Positions 58,552 to 64,000 of a stretch of DNA of 64,000 nucleotides are shown piece after piece. Position 1 is the first letter of the stretch. The number at the start of each line of letters is the position of its first letter. Below the pieces are notes generated by a model that worked only from the letters and a program-made list of their open reading frames with translations, did no database searches and was not told the DNA's origin. Origin of the DNA: JAKEFM01 sp035695825 (lineage in GTDB: Bacteria > Planctomycetota > UBA1135 > JAKEFM01); contig DASRRH010000011.1 of NCBI GenBank assembly GCA_035695825.1, forward strand, positions 248,001-312,000. The letters are read 5' to 3'. Made by a program: the position numbers and the translations under genes.

Positions 58552-60060
58552 ATGGCGGGGCTGCCGGAGGCGCGACGGGACCGTCGCGCGGCGGGGAGGC
58601 TCTTCCTCGGTTGGGCCGGGCTCTATCTCGCGGGGATGTTCGGGACGACCGAGAACCCGGACGCGGAAGTCGAGTACCAGACGGCCCGCTCCCTCCGGCG
58701 CGAGGGCTCCCTCGCGATCGGCGACACCGCCGCGGGGCGGGCGATCGTCGAGAGGCGGTTCGACGTCCGCGAAGGGGTCGACGGGCGCTGGTACGCCTGG
58801 TTCGGCGTAGGCCGCGCGGTCCTCGGAGTTCCCTTCCTCCTCGCGGGGGAAGCGGGGAGCCGAGTGTTCCCGGGCCTCGCGCGGGCGCTTGCGCGCGAGA
58901 CGAGGAACGTCGCGGGGGTCGAGGTGGCGGGCGTCCCCGACGAGGAGCCGCTCGAACACCTCGCCTTCGCGGCGACAGGTCCTCTCGCCTCGGCCGGCTG
59001 CGTCTCCCTGGTCTTCCTCCTCGCGCGCGCCCTCGCCGCCCCGGCCCGCGCGTCCCTTCTCGCCAGCATGCTCGCGGGAGGCGGAACCTTCCTCCTCGCC
59101 CAGTCCCGCTCTTCGCTGAGCGACCCGATCGGGCTCGTGTTCCTCCTCCTCGCCCTCCTCGCCGCCCTGCGGGCCACGGAGCCGTCCGGCTTCGCGCGAG
59201 CGGGCCTCGCCGCGGCCCTCTGCGTCTCGGTGCGGCCGATCTCCGCGCTCTACCTGCCTCCCCTCGCCATCTACCTCTTCGCGCGGAAGCCGGGCTTCCG
59301 GAGCCTCCTCGCCGCCGCCCTCCCGGCGGCGGCGGTCGGCGCGGTCCTCGCGGCGACCAACGTCGCGCGCTTCGGGAGTCCCCTCGAGTTCGGCTACGGC
59401 GGCGCGATCGGGAGCGGGACCTACTTCTCCTTCCCCCCCTGGCTCGGGCTCCTCGGCCTCCTCCTCTCCCCGGGGCGCGGCTTGCTCTTCTACGCCCCGC
59501 CGGTCCTCCTCGCGCCCGCGGGCTTCCGCGCTCTCGTCCGGTCCGGGAAGGGGGGCGAAGCCGTCCTCCTCGCGGCGACCGGCGCCTGCGCGCTCCTCCC
59601 TCCGGCCTTCACCGAGGGTTGGCACGGGGGCTGGTGCTACGGGCCGCGATACGCACTCCCCGCGGCGGCGATCCTCTGCGCCCTCGCCGCTCCCGCGCTC
59701 GAGGTCCTCGCGCTGCGCCGCGCCGCGGCCGGTCTCGGCCTCCTCGGCTTCCTCGCCTCCGTCCCCGCCTTCCTCGTCCCCTACCCGGTCGGCATCGCCC
59801 GGGCGAACGCGGAGGTCGCGGCGCGATTCCCATCGGAACCGGAGAACGCGCGCTACCTCTACCTGCTCTTCCAGCCGCGATTCGCGCCGCCAATCCACCA
59901 CCTGGGCCTCCTCGGAGAAGCGCCCCTCCGCGACAACTCGGCGTGGGCTCGCCTCGCCTCCGTCCCCGGGTACGCCTGGGTCGGGGTCGTGCCCGCGGCC
60001 CTCCTCGTCGCCGGCGCCGCCGGCCTCCTTCACGCGCGGAGGTCGGCCGCGTCGCCCTGA
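58552..60060 (+). CDS. Polytopic membrane protein, probable GT-C fold
   Basis: This 502-residue protein has roughly ten hydrophobic helices. Its first loop (TTENPDAEVEYQTARSLRRE) has an acidic patch in the place where GT-C enzymes keep their catalytic aspartate, and FTEGWHGGWCYGPRYALPAA near residue 360 is reminiscent of glycosyltransferase-like membrane proteins of bacterial genomes. Function remains unknown. ATG 58552 has no Shine-Dalgarno sequence; TAAGAT at 58536-58541 could be a -10 leading to a nearly leaderless transcript. It is divergent from the TPR-bearing protein with only 26 nt between starts. Confidence 0.68.
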   Translation: MAGLPEARRDRRAAGRLFLGWAGLYLAGMFGTTENPDAEVEYQTARSLRREGSLAIGDTAAGRAIVERRFDVREGVDGRWYAWFGVGRAVLGVPFLLAGEAGSRVFPGLARALARETRNVAGVEVAGVPDEEPLEHLAFAATGPLASAGCVSLVFLLARALAAPARASLLASMLAGGGTFLLAQSRSSLSDPIGLVFLLLALLAALRATEPSGFARAGLAAALCVSVRPISALYLPPLAIYLFARKPGFRSLLAAALPAAAVGAVLAATNVARFGSPLEFGYGGAIGSGTYFSFPPWLGLLGLLLSPGRGLLFYAPPVLLAPAGFRALVRSGKGGEAVLLAATGACALLPPAFTEGWHGGWCYGPRYALPAAAILCALAAPALEVLALRRAAAGLGLLGFLASVPAFLVPYPVGIARANAEVAARFPSEPENARYLYLLFQPRFAPPIHHLGLLGEAPLRDNSAWARLASVPGYAWVGVVPAALLVAGAAGLLHARRSAASP

Positions 60061-60110
60061 ATGAGGAGGACGGTTATCCTCGGACCTCCCTCGTTCCCTC
60101 CCCGAACTCC

Positions 60111-61949
60111 ATGGATCGAGTCCTCCTCTCCTGCGCCTGCGGTGCCCGGCTCGACGCGAGCAAGGTCGAGCCGGGGAAGAGGGTTCGATGCCCGAAGTGC
60201 GGCGCGAGCCTCGTCGTCCCCGCTCCCGCGTCTTCCGCGCCGGAGGCTCTTTCCGCTCCGCCTTCGCCGGCGGCCCCCGCTCGAGCGAAGGTTCCGGCCG
60301 TCCGACGGACCGCGTCCCAGGCGCGGGCGCCCTCGCGCGGTCCCATGGTCCCGATCGCCGCCGTCGCCGGGGCAGCCGTTATCGGAGGGGGCATCCTCTT
60401 CTTCGCCGGAGGGTCGGGCTCGAAGAGCGGCGAGGGAGGCGCGCCCCCCCTGGCCAACGTCGCCGCTCGGCCGAGCGAGGGATCGAAGCCGGAGGCTCCC
60501 CGCGCCGACGTCGCCGCTCGGCCGAGCGACGGATCGAAGCCGGAGGCCCCTCGTCCTCCCGCGTCGGCCCCCGCCGCGGCGGCGACGCGGCCCGCGCCGG
60601 ACCCGAAGGCCGCGCTGAGAGCGGAGTTTGCGAAGCGATTCGCGGCGGCAAAGGCAGCGGCCGAGGCCGGGGCGCTTCTCGAAGCGGCGAAGTTCGCGGA
60701 GGAGGGAGGCCTCGCGGCGGAGGCCTTCCCGGTCTACGAGGCGGTCCTCGGAATCGACCCCGACCGGCTCGAGGCGCGCTCCGCGCTCGGCTACACGAAG
60801 TACGAAGGGCAGGTCGAGGAGTTCAGGGGAAAGTGGCTGAACTCGGGGGAGCTCTCCCGGGCGAAGGAGGCGGAGGCCGCGATCCGAGCCGAGGCGGAGA
60901 GGTGGACGAAGGACGACTTCATGAAGACCGCCGCGGGGATGAAAGGGGGGATGGAATCGCTCGCGGGGGAGGCGAATCTGAAGGTCCAGTTCTTCGTCGA
61001 CACGGCCGCCGTCCCCCGCCCCTACCTGATCGCGGTGCAAGAGTCCTACGCGGAACGCCCCGCCGAACTGGGTCGGTCGGTCGGGCGGGTCCTCGACGCG
61101 CTCTACCGGAGGTTCTACGAGGAGTACGGCGAGCCCCTCGGCATCCGACCCCTCGAGGTGCCGGTCCCCGTCTGGGTCTTCAACGACGCGGAGGCCTACG
61201 AGAAGGTCCACGAGAAGGACCCCCGCTTTGCCCCCGAGTCCTCGAAACACGTCGGCGGCTACTACCGCGGGGCCTTGGGAATCGCCGTGGGCTCCGGGGA
61301 GGAGACGGATCTCCGCACGTCCGGCTTCCTCTACCTGTGGGATTCCGACGACCTCGAAGGCGTGGCCATGCACGAGGGGACGCACCAGCTGATCGGATTC
61401 AACGGGAAGAGCCGCCTCTTCGGCGGGGGACAGACCCCCTGGTTCCAGGAGGGGATCGCGGAGTACTGGGCCGGCTACAAGAAGACCTACGAGCCGGGGA
61501 CCAAGAAGTACCACTTCGACATCGGCCACCTGACGCGCCGGCTCGTCGACCAGCGGTGGAAGCTGGCGCGGACCTCCTTCGAGTCGGAGGAGGAGGCGGA
61601 TCGGTTCACGCTCCGCGGACTCCTCGACTTCGGCTACGGGGACTTCCTCGCCGCTCGAGCCTCCGAGGAATCGGCCAAACCCGATCCCAAGCAGGTCCTG
61701 AAGGTCGGCCTCGTCTACGCCCAGGGGTGGACGCTCTGCCAGTTCCTCAACCGGGCCCTCGAAGGAAAGTACCGAAAGGGTTTCTTTCGCTATGTCCGGG
61801 AGGAGCTGAACGGGAACGGCGGGCCGGAGGCGTTCGCGCGCTGCTTCGGCCTGAAGACCGACGAGGACTGGTCCCGGATGGAGGAGGAGTGGCAGACCTA
61901 CGTCCTCGAGGACCTGAAGAAGGAGGCCGTGGCCCTCCACAAGGGCTGA
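60111..61949 (+). CDS. Zinc-ribbon, membrane-anchored DUF1570-like putative metallopeptidase
   Basis: This 612-residue protein opens with a zinc ribbon (CACGARLDASKVEPGKRVRC then PKCG; C-x-C and C-x2-C). A single transmembrane helix follows (about residues 83-100, VPIAAVAGAAVIGGGILFFA), then an Ala/Pro-rich linker with a two-copy 17-residue repeat and a helical segment. The C-terminal domain has GVAMHEGTHQLIGFNG (HExxH) and TPWFQEGIAEYWAGYK, where the glutamate is a likely third zinc ligand. The arrangement, with the ribbon inside the cell and the peptidase outside, is frequent in Planctomycetota. Compare the signal-peptide form at 13578. ATG 60111 fits the ribbon start; TATCCT at 60075 may be a -10. 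Confidence 0.78.
   Translation: MDRVLLSCACGARLDASKVEPGKRVRCPKCGASLVVPAPASSAPEALSAPPSPAAPARAKVPAVRRTASQARAPSRGPMVPIAAVAGAAVIGGGILFFAGGSGSKSGEGGAPPLANVAARPSEGSKPEAPRADVAARPSDGSKPEAPRPPASAPAAAATRPAPDPKAALRAEFAKRFAAAKAAAEAGALLEAAKFAEEGGLAAEAFPVYEAVLGIDPDRLEARSALGYTKYEGQVEEFRGKWLNSGELSRAKEAEAAIRAEAERWTKDDFMKTAAGMKGGMESLAGEANLKVQFFVDTAAVPRPYLIAVQESYAERPAELGRSVGRVLDALYRRFYEEYGEPLGIRPLEVPVPVWVFNDAEAYEKVHEKDPRFAPESSKHVGGYYRGALGIAVGSGEETDLRTSGFLYLWDSDDLEGVAMHEGTHQLIGFNGKSRLFGGGQTPWFQEGIAEYWAGYKKTYEPGTKKYHFDIGHLTRRLVDQRWKLARTSFESEEEADRFTLRGLLDFGYGDFLAARASEESAKPDPKQVLKVGLVYAQGWTLCQFLNRALEGKYRKGFFRYVREELNGNGGPEAFARCFGLKTDEDWSRMEEEWQTYVLEDLKKEAVALHKG
60457..60558. repeat. Two-copy 51-bp coding repeat
   Basis: Two units starting at 60457 and 60508 encode VAARPS(E/D)GSKPEAPR twice within the linker of the zinc-ribbon peptidase. 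Only a few bases differ, so the duplication is recent or maintained. Confidence 0.85.
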
Positions 61950-61985
61950 GGGAGGAGCCGCTCAAGGTTCCGGGCGGGGCGGCCG

Positions 61986-63347
61986 ATGGGAGGAGCCGCG
62001 TCGGTCCCTCCCGTGCTGCCCTTCCTCCCCCTCGCGCTCCTCCTCGCCTTCCCCGACCGCGTCGTCCTCGTGAACGGCGGCGTCCTCGAGGGAACGATCA
62101 CGCGCGAGGACGAGAAGACGATCGAGATCGAGCTCGCCTCGGGGGGAATCGTCGGGCTCGAGCGGTCCCGGACGGTCGAGATCGTCCGCGAGCCTCGGCC
62201 GGCCGGGACGGTCGCGGGGGGACCGCAGGCGTTCGAGGTCTCCCGGCGCGAGGAGTGGTTCCTCGTGCGCGACGGCCGCGGCGGGGTCGTCGGGACGCGC
62301 AGCGCTTTCCGATCCGCGGATCCGTTCCGCGGGACGTCCGCCCTGCGCCTGGAGGAGGTCTGGAGGTTCTTCGGGCCGGACGGGGAGACCCTCGTCTCCG
62401 AGATCGAGTGGGCGGACCCCGCGGGCGCCCCCCTCGGCTTCCAATACCGCGAGGACTCCCCGCGGCGCGCGCTCCTCCTCGTCGGCGAGGTCCGCGGGGA
62501 GCGGCTCCACCTCTCCGCGAAGGGCCCCGGCGGGGCGCGGGAGGACGCCCACCCCTTCCCCCGCGGGACCCGCCTCCCGCTGATCGCGAGGGACGGGCTT
62601 CGGGAGAAACAGCTCGGCAGCGGGCGCGCCTACTCCTTCTCCGTGTTCGACCCGCGGGAGGGGACCTTCGTCCGGCGCGACTTCGAGTGTCCCGTCGACC
62701 GGCGCGCCCCGATCGGGGGGGGGGACCTTCCGATCCCCGTCCTCGTGGAGACGCGCTTCGGGCGCCGTTCGGAGGAGTGGTTCGATCCGCGGCGAGGGAC
62801 GGTCCTCCTCGAGGCGAACGGGCCGGACCTCGTCGCGCACCGCTGCACGCCGGAGGAGGCCGCCCGCGCCAAGGACGCGCCGTTCGACCCAACGGGCGGG
62901 CTCATCACGGCCGCCAACGGGAGGCTTCGCTTCTCCCTCCCGAACCCGAACTGGGAACCGGCCGTCGGGGGGGAGGGGGGCGAGGGGGGCGCGGCTTTCT
63001 TCCGGGACCGCGCCGGGGGGGCGCTCCTCTGCGTCTTTCCCCTGACCGAGCTCGACCCGGAGGTGCTCCTCGACGGGGCGTGCGTGGCCCTCGAGGCGCG
63101 CCTCCGCTCGACCGTCGAGGGGTACACGCGGACGGAGATGCCGCGCGAGGCGTCCGTTCGCGGGATCCCGGCCCGGGAGCTGCGCTTCGAGGCGCGGGGG
63201 CCGAAGGGGAAGGTCTTCGGGCGCGCGGTGGCCGTGCGCGGAGAGCGGGACTGCCTCGCGCTGGTCCTCCTCACTCCGGAGGCGGCGCTCGCCCTCGCGT
63301 CCGCGGACTTCGACCGCTTCCTCGCGGCCGCGGACCTCGCGCTCTAG
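61986..63347 (+). CDS. Exported protein of unknown function
   Basis: I do not recognise this 453-residue protein. It has a signal-peptide-like N-terminus (VLPFLPLALLLAFPDRVVLV) followed by a small beta domain reminiscent of SH3/Sm-like strands (VLVNGGVLEGTITREDEKTI, IVGLERSRTVEIV). The middle looks like a beta-rich fold (FLVRDGRGGVVGTRSAFR, VLVETRFGRRSEEWFDPRRG), and the end could be a second domain (LRFSLPNPNWEPAVGGEGG, then RELRFEARGPKGKVFGRAVA). No catalytic motif is evident. It follows the putative peptidase by 36 nt on the same strand and could be its partner. Confidence 0.7.
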   Translation: MGGAASVPPVLPFLPLALLLAFPDRVVLVNGGVLEGTITREDEKTIEIELASGGIVGLERSRTVEIVREPRPAGTVAGGPQAFEVSRREEWFLVRDGRGGVVGTRSAFRSADPFRGTSALRLEEVWRFFGPDGETLVSEIEWADPAGAPLGFQYREDSPRRALLLVGEVRGERLHLSAKGPGGAREDAHPFPRGTRLPLIARDGLREKQLGSGRAYSFSVFDPREGTFVRRDFECPVDRRAPIGGGDLPIPVLVETRFGRRSEEWFDPRRGTVLLEANGPDLVAHRCTPEEAARAKDAPFDPTGGLITAANGRLRFSLPNPNWEPAVGGEGGEGGAAFFRDRAGGALLCVFPLTELDPEVLLDGACVALEARLRSTVEGYTRTEMPREASVRGIPARELRFEARGPKGKVFGRAVAVRGERDCLALVLLTPEAALALASADFDRFLAAADLAL

Positions 63348-63386
63348 ACGGGCGGAAGGGCCCCTCCCCGGCGGGGTCGAGGGCGT

Positions 63387-63405
63387 TCCCGCCGCGCGGG
63401 CGGGA
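63387..63405 (+). terminator. Possible hairpin terminator
   Basis: A 7-bp perfect stem (TCCCGCC with GGCGGGA) around GCGCG lies 40 nt after the unknown gene and before the next promoter. No T-run follows, so termination is uncertain. Confidence 0.35.
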
Positions 63406-63435
63406 GGGCGCTCTCGAAAAGCAATTCTGTAGGAT

Positions 63436-63464
63436 TTGCCGTTCCTTCCCGGACAGTTCATAAT
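63436..63464 (+). promoter_or_regulatory. Sigma70-like promoter for the 3'-terminal gene
   Basis: TTGCCG (63436-63441) and CATAAT (63459-63464) are separated by 17 nt in an AT-rich island of an otherwise GC-rich region. The leader to the ATG at 63617 would be about 145 nt, long enough for regulation; I see no recognised riboswitch in it. Confidence 0.6.
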
Positions 63465-63616
63465 GTTCAATTGCCGGCACCCGGGGATGGAGTGCGCGGC
63501 GCAAGAGACCCCGGGGCGGTCGACGGTCGGGAAGGAACCCCAGGCTCGGACCGAAGCACGAGCCCGGGGGGCCCGACCGCGGGTGAACGAGTCCACGGGC
63601 GGTGGGGGTGGACGCG

Positions 63617-64000
63617 ATGTCGGCCATCGCCGACCAGCGGGCGCGAGCCCGCGGCAAATTCCTCCATGCCGGCGGACGGAAGCTCTTCGTCCGAGGCGTG
63701 ACGTACGGGACCTTCGCCCCCTCCCCGGACGGCGCGGAGTTCCCGGCCCCCGAACTCGTCGAGCGCGACTTCGCGCAGATGGCCTCGACCGGGGTGAACG
63801 CCCTGCGCACCTACACGGTGCCGCCCCGCTGGCTCCTCGACGCGGCGTGGCGCCACGGCCTGCGCGTCCTCGTCGGCCTCCCCATGGAGCGGTACGTCGG
63901 GTATCTCGCCGACGGGCGCGGGGCCCCCGACCTCGAGGGGATGGTGCGGGACGGCGTGCGGTCCTGCGCCGGGCACCCCGCGGTCCTCTGCTACTCGATC
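63617..64000 (+). CDS. Glycoside-hydrolase-like protein, N-terminal part (partial)
   Basis: The gene runs off the window, and 128 residues are visible. KFLHAGGRKLFVRGVTYGTF followed by PELVERDFAQMASTGVNALR, TYTVPPRWLLDAAWRHGLRV and LVGLPMERYVG is the start of a GH2/cellulase-like TIM barrel. In several phyla a domain of this kind is the first part of very large proteins that also carry a processive GT2 domain for extracellular polysaccharide. Whether that holds here cannot be seen. ATG 63617 is chosen; GTG 63608 is in frame. It has its own promoter at 63436. Confidence 0.75.
   Translation, partial: MSAIADQRARARGKFLHAGGRKLFVRGVTYGTFAPSPDGAEFPAPELVERDFAQMASTGVNALRTYTVPPRWLLDAAWRHGLRVLVGLPMERYVGYLADGRGAPDLEGMVRDGVRSCAGHPAVLCYSI

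Noticed and set aside
60457..60558. 51-bp direct repeat as a start of a CRISPR array or iteron set
   Set aside because: Only two copies, directly abutting, in frame within the linker of the zinc-ribbon peptidase; best explained as a coding duplication.

Overview
The window is very GC-rich (about 70 %) bacterial chromosome, packed with genes. Many genes overlap by ATGA, GTGA or TTGA, and GTG and TTG starts are frequent. It carries no rRNA, tRNA, CRISPR array, phage or insertion sequence that I can recognise. Gene content points to a didermic bacterium with a secretin, type IV pilus (T4P) machinery and outer-surface lipoproteins. The DUF1570-like putative peptidases, one with a zinc ribbon followed by a membrane helix, the large Gly-rich lipoproteins, and a GspC-like protein in a pilus setting make me favour Planctomycetota or a nearby phylum. 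This is inference, because no taxonomic marker gene with certain placement is present. Layout: 1-2780 holds the tail of dnaX, then ybaB, recR, truA, an hpf-like gene and ptsN. 2880-7996 is a pilM-pilN-pilO(P)-pilQ operon in which PilO and PilP appear fused. 8116-12296 is a TIGR03936 gene followed by rng-rplU-rpmA-obg. 12377-13483 is a first PilT/PilU-type ATPase. 13578-17394 holds a putative metallopeptidase and a tandem pair of GspC-like PDZ proteins. 17402-19506 holds coaX and an aspartate carbamoyltransferase carrying a PyrI-type zinc domain. 19766-28015 is a run of three large related surface lipoproteins behind a clear promoter. 28098-29713 holds the prepilin peptidase and an OmpA-like lipoprotein, followed by a 166-bp palindromic element. 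29966-33293 holds an EF-G-like GTPase and a YihY/BrkB membrane protein. 33423-38963 is pilT-pilB-pilC-TPR-pilin, closed by a strong hairpin terminator. 39033-45819 is a glycosyltransferase and membrane-protein group. 45876-47569 holds tatD and a HEAT-repeat protein. 47827-50706 is a fourth member of the lipoprotein family. 50703-56649 is metabolic and housekeeping: amidohydrolase, NrnA-type DHH phosphoesterase, metallophosphatase, proline dehydrogenase, CutA and a DASS transporter. 56651-60060 holds two divergent polytopic membrane proteins. 60111-63347 holds a second putative metallopeptidase and an unknown exported protein. 63617-64000 is the start of a glycoside-hydrolase-like protein with its own promoter. 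How it fits together: the pilus base (PilM/N/O-P), secretin, extension ATPase, two retraction-type ATPases, platform protein, prepilin peptidase and a pilin are all present, dispersed between housekeeping genes. Two GspC-like clamp proteins, which belong to type II secretion rather than T4P, lie among them next to large surface lipoproteins. A hybrid pilus/secretion machine serving surface proteins is the most interesting hypothesis here, but it rests on content and proximity only.
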